This document shows positions 46,977-59,340 of a stretch of 64,000 nt of DNA, one piece after another. Under the pieces are notes generated by a model. The model had not been told where the DNA came from, made no database searches, and worked only from the letters and a program-made list of their open reading frames with translations. The stretch's first letter is position 1. Every line of letters starts with the position of its first letter. The translations under genes and the position numbers were made by a program. This DNA comes from Alisma plantago-aquatica (lineage: Eukaryota > Streptophyta > Magnoliopsida > Alismatales > Alismataceae), in assembly GCA_963693085.1 (NCBI GenBank), contig OY856411.1:72088001-72152000 (forward strand). The letters are read 5' to 3'.

Positions 46977-49530
46977 ATGGAAGATGATCATCCTCTTAAG
47001 GACTTCGTCATTCCTAATGTTATGAATATCAATGGGACTATCAATATCCCATAGATTGAGGCGAACTATTTTTGAATCAGCTCGATGGTCATGCAAATGA
47101 TTCAAGAAAATCATTTTGGAGGGACTACCTTGGAGGATCCTAATTCTCCATGTCGCAGAATTCTTGCAGTATTTGAACACCTTCAAGACCAATGGTGTTC
47201 TTCCTGATGGTACTGTCCTACTTCTGTTCGCAATTTCTTTGAGTAATAGAGCCAAGGAATGGCTCTCATCATTTTTGTGGAATTCTATAAACACCTAGGG
47301 TGGAGTTGTTGAAAGTATTTCTAACTAAATATATTCCACCAAGAAAAAACACTCAACAAAGAAGTCAACTAAATAATTTCTCTCTATGACATGTGGGTGA
47401 GATTCAAAGACCTCCAACATATTTTCCCTCACCTTGGTCTCAACAACTGAATACTTCTCCTAACTTTCTACAATGTGTTATATTACAACACTAGGATATC
47501 TATAGATGTTGCTGCCAATGGGGCTTTGATGAATAAGTCCTACAAGGAGGCATATGTAATCATTGAAGACATGGTAATTAACCATTGCCAATGAAGTATC
47601 AAGAGGAATAACTAGCCGTCCTCATCTTCTGTTGTTTTTAGGAAGCAAGTTAGCATACATGTTGTTTATGTCCTTGATTTGATTGTAGTTAAGTTAGATG
47701 CTCTTACATATAAGTTTGAGAGGTTGAACACTCTACTAGATCAACTGGTAAATATGATTTGTGATTCAAATGAAACCTTGAGGCAGGTAGTTCTTCTTCA
47801 AGCTACCCTTCTTTTATTCCATGTGAGCAGACTAATGGAGCAATGCAATGCGATAGAAAACTATTGAAACAAGCAAATCCACAATCCATACTCCAACACC
47901 AATAATCCAGGTTTGCGTGATCATTCATATTTTTCCTACTGCAACAACAATTCTCAAAACACTCAACAACCTATAGGTCAACAACCATTAGACATGGGGA
48001 GCCGACCACCAATGGAAAACAATCCATCGTGCTTCAACGACAATGCTAAAAAAATTTCAATAAACAACAACAACTGAAACCAACTTAGAATCTCTACTAG
48101 AAGGTTGTTTCATCTCAAATGAAGAAAAATGAGGAGTTTTACCAACATGTACAGTTCATGAAGGATGACATTTAACAACTTTCTCCCAAAGTTGATAACA
48201 TTACTACTCACACTAGGATGTTGGAGAACCAAAATTGCAAAACAAGCTCTTGCTAATCAAAAAGTGCCTTCGGGTTCTTGCCTACAACTGGAAATGAATC
48301 CAAGAGAGACTTGCAAATATGTGACATTGAGGAATGGATCTATAATTGAAGGGCCATCACCACCTTCAAAGAGGAAATTTGATGAGTTCGTTGATACAAA
48401 TGTAGAAGAGACAGCTGAAAATCAAAGAAAGAAGTCCATTGGAAATCCCTAACAAGTTGATTCTTCTAGCACACCTGATGCCCCTTTTCCTCACATGTTT
48501 TCTAAAATAAAGGATGAAATTAAAATTCAGCAAGTTTATGGAAATTCTTAGCAAGTACAATCTTCTGTTAGTTAAAGTTATTGGTGAAATGCCTTCTTAT
48601 GCAATAATCCTAAAAGATATTCTCACAAAGAAAAGGAGGTCTGACCAAGTTGAAATGGTAATGCTTTCTGAAAAAATTATTTATATCATTCACTATAGGT
48701 TGCCAAATAAACTTAATGATCTTGGTGCATTCACTCTCCCTTGCAAAATTATAGATTCGACTTTTGATAAAGGACTAGTAGGTCTTTGTGCTAGTATTAG
48801 TCTGATTCCTTTCTCTATATGGAAAAGACTGGATTTGGGAGACGTGAAACCCACCTCAATGGAAATACAATTAGTTGATGTGTCTATCAAATATCCAGGA
48901 GGGATTATTAAAAATATTCCCATGCAAATATGAAAGTTTTACATTTCTTGTGATTTTATATCGTAGATATGCATGAAGATCTAGAAGATCTCATCCTATT
49001 TGGGAGAACATTTCACTAGACTTTCGATCATATTGTAGATGTGAGGGAAGGGAAGCTAACTTTTAGTGTAGCAGATGAAGCCCTAGTATTTTCTATTAAT
49101 GATGATATTAAAGAACTGAGTACAAAGAAATATATTTAGTTGATCGATAACATTGATATTTTGCTAGAGGATGGAAAGAATTCCCATGACCAATTTTTTG
49201 ATGATTTTAAATGTGAAGACAGTAGTTCAAACATGATGCTCGTTTCTAATGAACAAAATTTCGAAGTAACATAAAACTCATGTTCCAAACAAGCATCACA
49301 GGAGAAGAAGGCAAGTGACACTACTACACTGGAGAAAAAGGTAGAACTTAAACCCCTTCCACTGAGGTTGATGTATGAATTCTTAGACCCAATTTTCACT
49401 TCTCGTGTCATAATAAATTTTGAACATGCCCAAGAATAAGAAGAACAATTTCTGAAAGAACTTCACTTTTGTGAATATGTGATAGTCTATTCCATTGATG
49501 ATTTGAAATGAATTAATCCTTTTATTTGAA
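46977..49530 (+). pseudogene. gag-pro: Gag-protease and RT start of the old Athila element
   Basis: From ATG 46977 the translation shows the conserved Athila gag opening (LKDFVIPN, IEANYF) and then NRAKEWLSSFL in another frame. Broken gag C-terminal segments are at 47680-48450. The protease region is at 48520-48930 with a damaged active site reading GLCASISLIPF where A1 has CDSGASINLMPL; the catalytic Asp is lost. At 49330-49530 the RT lead-in is visible (YEFLDPIFTSRVIINFEHAQ, YSIDDLK). Frameshifts and stops are dense, so it is an ancient copy. Confidence 0.75.
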
Positions 49531-49689
49531 TGCATCGTTATGAAGGAACACGATGACTAATAAGAATCACAAACTGGTGTGGAACTTCAAATTTATCATG
49601 TCGCATAAGAACCTCAAAGGTCTTGTAGGACACACCTGAAGCCATAGAGATTTGTATTTCTTATAACTAAACTAGGAGTTATGTTGGTC

Positions 49690-51690
49690 ATGAATGATGA
49701 TGAGCCAACAACCTACAATGAGGACATTGAGGGACTCAATTCCAAGAAATGACATGTAGCTATGAGAACTAAGATGTACTCCATGTAAGACAACAAGGTA
49801 TAAACCTTGGCAGATCCACCTTCAGGGTCAAAACCCATAGTGTGCAAATGGGTCTTCAACAAGAAGATGAATATGGATGCTAATGTGCAAACATATAATG
49901 GGTGAATATCTACAAAAGGTTTTAGATCATAGTGTTGACTATGATGAAACTTTTTCAAATTTTGTATGAGTTAAATTTATCAGGTTCATTCTTGCCATTG
50001 TATATTATCATGAGTATGATAGGAAAGTGGATTATATGTTAGATGTTACTTGAATCATAATACATTTTTCCTATTCCCACTATTATATCTACCCACTTGT
50101 TTAGTTGGGGCTCTCTCTGCACGATCAATAAGCTATAGGGGTGAAGGGGGTTTCAGGACCACCCCTTGGTGTGTGGGGCAATGCCCTAGCCCAAAACAAA
50201 TAGTATCACCAATTTGAGTTCTTTTATAATTTCTTTTTTGGGTGCCCAACTTATATTAGGACTTTATATTTTGAGCCTATGAATATGGTTATCCATGTTA
50301 GGGTTTGAGCTTCAGGTTATATGTTTTGGTAATTTTGTGAATGTATAAATTTATGTTATTGTAACCTTAATTTTTTCTAATGAAGTATCAATAGCCACCC
50401 ATGAGTAGGCCATCTTTCAATGAACCACGTCAATCTCATGTTCTTATTTGGTGTCTTCTTATCTCTTTCTTGTTCTGAGTTATGCCTCCATGCATTAGTT
50501 TCTCAGCACATTAAAACCACATTCCTTAACAAGAACATTCCAAGGATGTGTACATGGAACAACCCAAAGGATTATTGCTCCAAATTAACCAGAATAGTCC
50601 ATAATCTACAAAGAAAGATATAAGGATTGAATCATCTAAATTTATATGTTCACTTTTGATGATACAGATAAAGAGTTTTCCTTTGTTAAAAAAGAAGATG
50701 AACCTTGTATTACAAAAAAGGTTTTTCATCACATTTTTAGTCATAATATTGTATGTTGATGGAATATTATTAATGGTGAATGACATTTTACTCTATAATT
50801 AGTGAAAACATGGTTTGAAAATACCTTCTTAATGAAGGAATTAGGTCAAGGATCTTAAATTCAAGGTCTATGGACATATATCTAGAAGGCTTCTTAGTAC
50901 ATGTCACAGTATGCAAGTGTCTGAAAGAGGAAACTTACCAGTGTCTCATGGAATAAGTATGTCTATATGTCAATGTCTCGACTCTTTAGAAGAGTATAAA
51001 TGCATGAGTAGGATTCATATGCATGTACAAATGGATCTATCATGTATGAAATTATGTGTACATGTCATGATATCTACATTCCTAGGAAATGATGATAAGA
51101 TACAATTTAGATCTTTGTATAGATCACTAGATTGTTGTAAAGAAACCTTTAAGTACTTGATATTAATTAATGATCAATTTTTATTTAACGATAAGAGAAA
51201 AATAGGTTGTAAAGGGTTTGATACGAGTTTCCAATCAACAAGGACAACTACTCACCAAAATCAAGTTTTCTATTTTGCCTCAATGAAAGAGTTGTAAGAT
51301 GGAAAATTACAAGCTAGAGATATTGCAAGATTATAAAACAAGGGTCAAATATATTTTTCCTTCCAACTTATTGAAGGAAGTAGTATATATCAAGACGTTC
51401 ATTAATGAAGTTGAAGTGGTTCCAACCATTGATGATGTAGTAGATTATACTTTGACAGAAGTGGGTTCATTGCACAAGATAAGGAACCCAAATTTAATCA
51501 AGTTTACAAGCGCATACTAAGGTGTTTCCAACTCATACAAGTGATTATCTAGCTAGGAGATATAAATACTTGTAGAATGCCAATAAAAATCAATGTTGTT
51601 GAGCCACTAGCAAAGGCACTTTTACATCAAAAGAATATTTGTCATGATAGATCATTTTTTATTAGATTTATGTGTCACTCCCTATATTGT
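49690..51690 (+). pseudogene. pol: Copia reverse transcriptase and RNase H remnant
   Basis: Across changing frames: CKWVFNKKMNMDANVQTY (about 49840-49890) is the RT lead box. An RT core remnant surrounds 50690-50790 (EDEPCITKKVFHH, then LYVDGILLMVND, where YVDD has become YVDG). RNRGNLPVSHG-like sequence is near 50920, DTSFQSTRTTTHQNQVFYF is the RNase H box near 51220, and VVYIKTFINEVEVVP near 51380. These follow the order of copia pol. The copy is long dead. Confidence 0.72.
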
Positions 51691-52802
51691 AGCTGGGAAA
51701 TTGTTGGTGTCTATGTCCTGAGAACCATTCGTATGATGGCTATAATAAGATACTTTATGCTTAGTTTGATAAAGGCAATTTTGACTAATATGCTTGTTTC
51801 AGTCTGAGATAATGTGTCATTGTGACGATGTCCTAAGAATGCTTGACTAAATGACATGTGGTTTCTGGTTGAGAAAATCAAATGAGATGTTGTTTGTCTT
51901 AAGGATATTCACTATTGATTAGTCTCAAGTCCGATATAGTTGTAGAAATTATGACGGAAATAATATATTAAGACAAGTGTGTGTGATGATTGATGACATA
52001 TCTCATTAGTCATGATATTTGTTATCAAGTTAGGGACACATGTACTTGTTAAAGAATAAGTATAATAGATAAACACACCTTAAGAATAATATAGTGATGT
52101 TGTGAATGGAATTCAAAATGGCATATCAATGTAATTATGTTGAGTGTGATAATTAGATCAAAACTCACTACAATGAATGAATGATGTTTGAAGTATTTTA
52201 ACACTACTCAATGTGATCTTGAGTAACGATTACAAAACAAGTACGGATTGGCAGCACTATAACATGTTTGCATTATTGTGAGTAATGTACATCGAATTTG
52301 TCCCACCTACTATAGTAATATCTCGACCACCTTACGAGTGAGACTATGAAGTACATGGCCATGGTCATGGAATTCAACATTACATATTGAACTCACGTAT
52401 ATCTTGATATTATACTCTAGATCAAGAAATAGAGATATAATTAGAAGAAAATCATCATCGTATGCCTCAGGTTTGATCTAGATATATGTTTTATAGGCCT
52501 TATATAGTAATAGTAACACTAGTCACACTACGGTTGAAGTTGTTCTTCAAAAACTCTAATTACTTGGGTAGCATGACATGTTTCTAGATAACTCACTACT
52601 TGTTAAGTCAATTGTGTCATTACCAATATAATACGTAACCCATAGGGTCACAAGCATAAGATAAACATCAAATTCATGATTAAATACTTCAAATAGTTAG
52701 GTTCTATGTTTTATAATTTATAATGGTTAAGACTTAACTAGACGTAATGGAAATTGATTAGTTATCGCATCAATATAGAGAAAAGGAAATTTCTTGACTA
52801 AG

Positions 52803-53036
52803 TCAATTGAAAATTCCATTGATCAATTTAATGTCAATCAATTGTCTAGTTAGGAATTAGGAAAGACTGATCAATAATTTGAACATCAACTGATCTAATG
52901 ATTGGAAATTAAAGACTATGCACAAATCTCAATAGATTGTTTGGAAATTCAATTGATTGTTTGTACTATCCAAAGAATTGAATGAGATGACAATTGATTG
53001 ACTGAGATGCAATCTAAAATCATTAGAGTCCCAATC
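52803..53036. repeat. Decayed palindrome array in the Tork-related LTR
   Basis: Motifs with core GATC, AATT or GATT (CAATTGATTG, TTGATCAA, GTCAATCAATTGTC) lie at core positions such as 52805, 52821, 52840, 52869, 52892, 52935, 52955, 52977, 52996 and 53033. Several steps are near 20-23 bp. CpG-containing CGATCG forms are gone, as expected after deamination. Confidence 0.65.
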
Positions 53037-53126
53037 AACTGGAATGATGTCCATGCTAGTCAATAAATATCATTAAACTTAAGGAAGGGGCTTAGGGTTT
53101 ATGGTAGCTCTATCACCTACTTTTCC

Positions 53127-53133
53127 TATATAG
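53127..53133 (+). promoter_or_regulatory. TATA box of the Tork-related LTR
   Basis: CCTATATAGTGGG lies about 90 bp after the palindrome array. Confidence 0.6.
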
Positions 53134-53584
53134 TGGGTTGATGTCTAGAGTTTCATCTACAAATCTCTTCACCTTCGAGAAAGTGAAACCATTTGACATA
53201 CATGTCTCATGATAGGGATAGGATGGAGACATCTTATGCTAGTAGGTCTAGATTCCCTACCCACTCATTCTTGAAGCCCAAGAGGTTCCAAAAGGGTTCC
53301 CTTTATTTTTTGAATGAAGTAGAGGACTTCCGCACATGTACATAGACTATAGCATTATATTCAAAAAGTAGAAGGCATGTTATTTGCATTCTTATTGTTA
53401 CAAGCCTAACAATGATACTATAACACCCCTATATTTTGAATCTAGAAGATCAAGAACAACAAAAATTCCTTATTTCTTGATTTGTTATAAGAAGTGCAGG
53501 CCAATGAATAGTTATTGATCATATTTTTTCATAAAGAATTAACCAATTGTCTCTGTGTATAGAAGATCTATGGAATTGGGATCT

Positions 53585-56206
53585 TGTCACACCCCGATCT
53601 CGCACTAACCACTAATTACGAGATTAGGGTGCGACGGAGGGATTATCACATAAACAAATCACTGAGAACTTTTTCTTTTTAAAACCTCATAATGATATCC
53701 GGATTATTGTTGTAAACTAAATCATAATAAACTATTGCGGAAGCATTTCAATTAAACTGGCTAGAGAACATAAACAGAGTTTACAACATGTAACATTATT
53801 TAACAGAAACTAAACATAACAGTTAATTTACATCCTTTACACATTCGCCATACATACTCTCTCTCACCCACACCATGTCCCAAGGACCGAGGGGAAAGGA
53901 CTAAGAGACCACTATCTAACTAACTACATATACCTTCTACTGACTAGGGTGGTAAGATCCTTCAGATTCCTGGAACTGTCGCTGACCTGAAAATGTTTGA
54001 GTAGAGGAGTGAGCCTACTCGCTCAGTGAATAGCATTTCATTTAGCTATCACTAAACAACTCCTCAGATATATAAAATTTAAATAAAGCATAAGTGCAAT
54101 ACTAAGCAGGGCAGTTCTAATGACATAGCAGATTTACAGATAATAATCACATTTCTATTTAACAACAGATATTTTAAACAAATAAACAGTTATAGAGAAT
54201 TGGCACAAAAGTTCAAATCTCTTGACATATTAAATTTATTGTGATCCTATATGATTACATTTTACTTATGCCCCAAACATATGCAGCGCACTCTGCATAT
54301 GAAGATCGGTAGCGAACTACGATCCCACCGTACAAGACTTAGCGACACACCCGGGAAATGCTAAGTCTGACTTCTCGTCCTGGTCTGCACAGGACTCTCA
54401 GGCTCACAAGGGCCTCACTGCACAAACTCTGAGTGCTCTGGACTCCTCCCGCAACCTGTAGTGCACAGTCGGAGGGTCTCTAAGTCTCTGATGCCTGGGC
54501 GTATCCCCAGGGCTGACCGGGACATTCTCTCGGATCTCCGATGCCTGGGTGTATCCCCAAGGCTGACCGGGATCCTACCTCTCAGACTTCGTGTCACCGA
54601 GACATTCGGTATTTGTTGGACATGAGTCTCCGATGCCTGGACGTATCCCCAGGGTTGATCGTTTTACCCCAAAGGTACAGACCGCGCAATGGGGTTCTAC
54701 GGTGTTGGGGCACCTAAGTCTATTAACTGATTAACATATAAACACTTAAACGGGAATATCACATTTAATACTTATTTCACATTCTGAACATCACTTGAAA
54801 ACACATATACATCATTTGTCATCTTTAAACATGACTCAGTATCAACTTATCCAGTTTCGATGCTAAACATCCATTTTATGCTCAACGTATACATTGCAGT
54901 TGTAATACAAGAAATTCTATCATTTTCATCAATCATATTACGTATTTCAAGTTCCAATGAACCATATAAATTCACTGATTCAATCCACACTGATCAGATG
55001 CTAAACTAAATCATATAACGGCATAAGGAAGCAGTTTATGAAATAAAATTCGAGTAACGCCAAATACTGTCCAAAAGCCAAGTATCAGCGAAAAATGCAC
55101 AGTTTACCGAAAAATTCCAACGAAGGAGTTAAATTATGATAACTAAATGAACTCCTACTCACATCGATTTGGACTGTCCAGATTCGTCCGGAAACACGTC
55201 CACGGGGTTGTCTTCAACCTCGGAATAAGCCCAATTTGAATCTGCAGCAATGGAACAGTACATCTCTTCGTACAGGCTGAGATCGAGCTCAGATGGTGCT
55301 GATTGAGGACTAGGCTGCGGATTCACGCCGAGATCTTGGATTCGGAGCTCACAGGCAGCTATCTCTGCTGCTAGGCACGCCCTAGGAGGCGCCCTTGTTG
55401 CTGCTGCAATTGCAGCTTGGCTGCCGGCCGCCCAAGCAGCAGGGTGGGTTGCAGGTTGCTAACGGAATAAAGAGAGGAGGAAGAATAAGGGTGGACGGAG
55501 GCCGAGCGCAACTAAACATAGCTAAGGGCTAAAGGTCGCCCCATGAAACCTCCCCTATAGTAGCCGATCGAGCTGCTCCTGGCTGCTTCTTCACGCGGCA
55601 ACTGTTGCTACTAGATGGGACACTTGCTAGGGCAGGGGAAGGAGGAAATATGGAGGAAGGAAGGAAAGAGGAAGAAGAAGAGTAGGGCGCCAAGCTAGAT
55701 CGGAGCTAGGGCTCCTAGGATCGCCCCAAGATCGCCCTCTGTCGAAACAACCTGCTACTGTGCACCGCTCCTATCGGTTCCTGAATCGACCGCGTGAAGA
55801 AGATAAGGGTGGAAGGAAAAGAAAAGAATAAAAGGCCAAAACTCGAAAAATTGCACTATAGGTCCAAGAAAAATAAAAATGGCATAACTATTGCTTCGAA
55901 GGTCCAATTGAAGTGATTCTTCTTGAAACGTTTCAAGCATGAGGTCCTCTACACCCTCAAAGCATGAAATCATGCTAATTAGTTTGTCTCAGCTAATCAA
56001 AATGCTAATCGCTTCTTGGGCATTATATAACTTATGATTAACATTGCAATTATCATTAATTACCTCAGATGATTCAATCTCAACTATTGATTCACATATT
56101 AGCTTATCTTGATTATCATTGATGTTTAACAAGATACTCAACACTAATCAAGGTGTTTCATGCTAATTGAGGTATTTACTGGCTAACCTCAATGTGGGTC
56201 ATAACA
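53585..56206 (-). mobile_element. 3' LTR of the Tekay-like element
   Basis: Plus-strand ends TGTCACACCCC and GGGTCATAACA. It contains three tandem CCTGGG-CCCAGG palindromes at 54494-54660 and purine-rich stretches near 55620-55690. Open frames of 60-72 codons are LTR sequence, not genes. Confidence 0.92.
54488..54655. repeat. Three-copy palindromic repeat in the Tekay LTR (left)
   Basis: The unit TCCGATGCCTGGGCGTATC continues with CCCAGGGCTGACC; CCTGGG and CCCAGG arms pair around CGTATC. Copies start at 54494, 54544 and 54636 (steps 50 and 92). The third copy begins CCTGGA. Confidence 0.88.
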
Positions 56207-56220
56207 ATTTCCCTCCCTTA
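56207..56220 (-). other. Polypurine tract of the Tekay-like element
   Basis: ATTTCCCTCCCTTA on the plus strand is purine-rich on the minus strand and adjoins the LTR. Confidence 0.85.
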
Positions 56221-56221
56221 T

Positions 56222-57620
56222 AAGAATTTCGTCCCGAAATTCCTAAAAGAGAAAAGGAAATTGGTTACGCATCTCTGACTCAAGCTCCCGCGTGGCTTCT
56301 CTAAGTTATGATTCATCCACAGAACTTTTACTTAATGGTATCTCACGATTCTTGAGCTTCTTGATCCTCCGATCGACTATCTGTACAAGTCCCTCAACAT
56401 AGGACACATCTGTTCAGAGCCGTGCCGGTTCTGGGTCTATTATCTTCTCTGTACCAGGGTAACATTTCTTAAGCATAGACACATGAAACACATCATGAAG
56501 ATTAGCTAACTCAGATGGCAAATCCAACTTATAGGCTACAGGTCCAATCCTCTCAATGATAGGATACAGACCCATAAACCTAGGAGTCAGTTTGCCTCTC
56601 TTACCAAACCTCAACACTCATTTCCATGGTGAAACCTTCAGATACACTTCATCACCGATCTGTATCTCAAGAGGTCAACACCTCTTCTCAGCATAACTCT
56701 TCTGTCTGTCCTGTGCAACTTTTAACTGCTTTCTAATCACTACAATCTTCTCGGTAGTCAAATCCACTAAATCTGGTCCAAGAATCTGTTTATCACCCAC
56801 CTCATACCAATCATACGAGTGATCTACATTTTCTACCATACAGAGCTTCGTACGGGGCTATACCAAGACTGGAATGGTGACTATTGTTGTATGCAAACTC
56901 TATAAGGCTTAAGTGTTCTTCCCAACTTCCACTGAAATGCAAAACACATGCTCCCAGCATGTCCTCAAGAGTCTGAATGGTCCTTTCTGACTGACCATCC
57001 GTCTGTGGGTGAAATGTTGTACTGAATCTCAACTTTGTGCCCAAGGCACGATGCAACTGATTCAAAAATCTAGATGTGAACTTAGGATCTCTATCAGATA
57101 TAATTGAAACTGGAATACCATGCAACCTGACTATTTCATCCACGTATATCTTAGCCAACTTTGGAACATCAAAGGTTGACTTAACAGGAAGAAAGTGAGC
57201 AGACTTAGTTAATCTATCCACAATCACCCATATCGAGTCACAACCTTTAGGTGTCCTGGACAACCCTATCACAAAATCCATTGTGGTATGTTCCCACTTC
57301 CACTTTGGTATAGGAAGAGATTTCAAGGTACCTACAGGTTTCTGATGCTCAGCCTTAACCTGCTGGAACACACTACATCTAGCCACGTACTCAGCTACAT
57401 CCTTTTTCATACCTGACGACCAGTACAACTCCTTGAGATTCATGTACACCTTAGTGTTACGTGGATGCATAGCGTACATCGATGCATGTGCTTCCTCAAG
57501 AATCTTTTCTTTCAAATCACTGTCTCGAGGTACACAACATATCATGCTAATACAACACACCATCATCTGAAAACCTAAACTTTGGTCTTTTCCCCTGTCA
57601 TGTCATGTACGATCTGCTGC
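56222..57620 (-). pseudogene. pol: Integrase with C-terminal chromodomain, Tekay type
   Basis: An open frame from about 57566 to 56811 holds the zinc module (EEAHASMYAMHP, ARCSVFQQ, where the second Cys is Phe) and the core triad in TTMDFVIGL, IISDRDPKF and GQSERTIQTLEDM. Translation continues with stops through the integrase C-terminus (LTPRFMGLYPIIERIGPVAYKLDLP, 56590-56420) to a chromodomain-like segment (REATRELESEMRNQFPFLF, about 56300-56240). It ends at FRDEIL just before the polypurine tract. The chromodomain of Tekay elements targets integration to methylated-histone chromatin. Stops near 56810, 56640, 56413 and 56320 make it non-functional. Confidence 0.87.
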
Positions 57621-57779
57621 AACCCACTGTCACCCTACTGTAGTTCCTTGATCTGATCATAAAAAGTAGGCTTGACTTGCATCTATGCAATCAAACCACT
57701 ATGTTATGTCACCCTTAAGTCTAAGTTCAACTTTCACATTTCTACTAGCATGTCTCTCTCGAAACATGCCATAGAGAAT

Positions 57780-58085
57780 GCATCAGTTGTTGAACTTAAC
57801 TTCCTGCTGAGGGCATCAGCTACTACATTCGCCTTTTCCAGGATGATAATCTATCATTATATCATAATCCTTAATCAATTCTAATCATCTCCGCTGTCTA
57901 AGATTCAGATCCTTTTGGGTAAAGATATATTTCAAGCTCTTATGATCTATAAACACCTGGCACACCTCACCATAAAGATAGTAACTTCATGTCTTATGAG
58001 CATGAACTACAACAACTAATTCCAGATCATGTGACGAGTAATACTCCTCATTCTATGCTACTTACTTCTTATTACTACTGTAAGA
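57780..58085 (-). pseudogene. pol: RNase H remnant of the Tekay-like element
   Basis: On the minus strand, [32 protein letters not shown] and a damaged HPGKGECSS match the RNase H domain of chromoviruses. Upstream of about 58085 similarity ends abruptly, which marks the deletion of RT, protease and gag. The joining segment to integrase (57600-57780) is degraded. Confidence 0.75.
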
Positions 58086-58596
58086 ATTTATTTCATATCA
58101 CACTTCACTTATATTGTATTTCTCCTTTTGTTTCAAACATATTTGTTACATTTCAAATTTGTATCTTATTCTTTTCTCTGAATCATTTTCATATTCTTTA
58201 TCTACCTTTCAGATTAACTACCTTTAAACCCTGGATTACTATCAATACTAGTTTACTTTTCATAGTGCAAATCTCATGATTTTGTTTTATAGAGATGCTA
58301 GTATTCAAGGTCAAATCACTAGCGACATCCCTTGAACTACTTCAACTCTAAACATTCTAGGGTTTGGTCCTTATTGGTAACATAGCATTATTGTGGTGTG
58401 ACTTTGCTTCCTTAGTTTGAAATCAAACTTTAGATCTCATAAGTTCATCCATCTACTTGTAATGAATACAACAGATATGAATAATCATCAATGAACTATA
58501 GATATATAACAGAAATGTAACATCAGCCAAGTTCTCTAGCATAACTTATTAACACAAATACTACAAATAAACATGATACTTGTTACCCAAGCATCA

Positions 58597-58740
58597 CACA
58601 TGGCTCACAAGGCCATTCATATCTTGTCACCTCTCACTAGGAAACAACTTATTCACATGGCTCACAAGGCCATTCACATCTTGTCACCTCTCACTAGGCA
58701 ACAACTTATTCACATGGTTCATAAAATCCGTACACATTAT
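58597..58740. repeat. 57-bp tandem repeat, about 2.5 copies
   Basis: Units starting CACATGGCTCACAAGG lie at 58597, 58654 and 58711 (partial). The first two differ at only a few sites. Confidence 0.92.
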
Positions 58741-59202
58741 TACTTTTATTAAGCAACAACAACATCAACACACAAAAAGCCAATCAACATTTATTATATA
58801 AATGTCACAGCCCAAACTTGGCTATATTCATCATCTCATCATACCTGCATGGTTATTAGGCATGATAACTGTCATACAAGATATTCATCACATCATGTGA
58901 TACAATAGTAATACCATCATTCCTTAACCAGGAATTAGGGTTCACTATCAAACAGGGCTTATCATTCCCTTTTCCCCAAATTAGGGTTAGGGTTTCCCAT
59001 TTCTCATTAATTCAGACCCTCTTGAGTTAACCAACTTTATCTTATTAAGGTATTTCCCCTCTTAATGCATTCCATCACAGAATACTCACCCTTAGCATAT
59101 AATGCATAGGCCACACATTAGAATTGTCCAGCTATCTCACATGATATGGACTTATCTTAGTTTAAGGCATAACTTTAATATAAAGTTGCCTATAAACAAT
59201 CG

Positions 59203-59340
59203 CAATGATACACCCTCAACTAGGGTTTCACAAGGATACACCCTCAACCAGGGTTCACAATGATACACCCTCCACTAGGGTTTCACAAGGATACACCCTC
59301 AACCAGGGTTCACAATGATACACCCTCCACTAGGGTTTAC
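59203..59340. repeat. Five-copy 27/28-bp tandem repeat with alternating variants
   Basis: CAATGATACACCCTC and CAAGGATACACCCTC units alternate at 59203, 59231, 59258, 59286 and 59313, giving a 55-bp higher-order unit. Confidence 0.93.

Larger units (their letters stand above)
44997..49560 (+). mobile_element. Old truncated Athila element (5' LTR, gag-protease)
   Basis: An LTR starting TGATGTGCACAA and ending TTAACA at 46634 is followed by CAAGTTTTT and a decayed Athila PBS, then gag-protease and the first part of RT, all with frequent stops. Similarity is lost near 49560, where a copia RT remnant takes over. No 3' LTR was found. Confidence 0.7.
49690..53413 (+). mobile_element. Old Tork-related copia remnant with 3' LTR
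   Basis: Decayed copia RT and RNase H are followed by a polypurine-like GCTGGGAAAT and an LTR. The LTR start TGTTGGTGTCTATGTCCTGAGA resembles the minus-strand Tork-like LTR start at 9402, so they belong to related families. The 5' half is missing. Its left end joins the old Athila element without a visible target duplication. Confidence 0.65.
51702..53413 (+). mobile_element. 3' LTR of the Tork-related remnant
   Basis: The start TGTTGGTGTC is well defined; the end CTAACA at 53413 is less certain. It contains the decayed palindrome array at 52803-53036 and a TATA box at 53127, in the same relative order as the Tork-like LTR at 7183-9402. No coding sequence. Confidence 0.5.

Noticed and set aside
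54415..54597. Small minus-strand frames in the Tekay LTRs (also 61242-61424 and 62454-62803)
   Set aside because: They coincide with LTR repeats and purine-rich tracts and are not preserved as frames between the two LTRs beyond general LTR identity.
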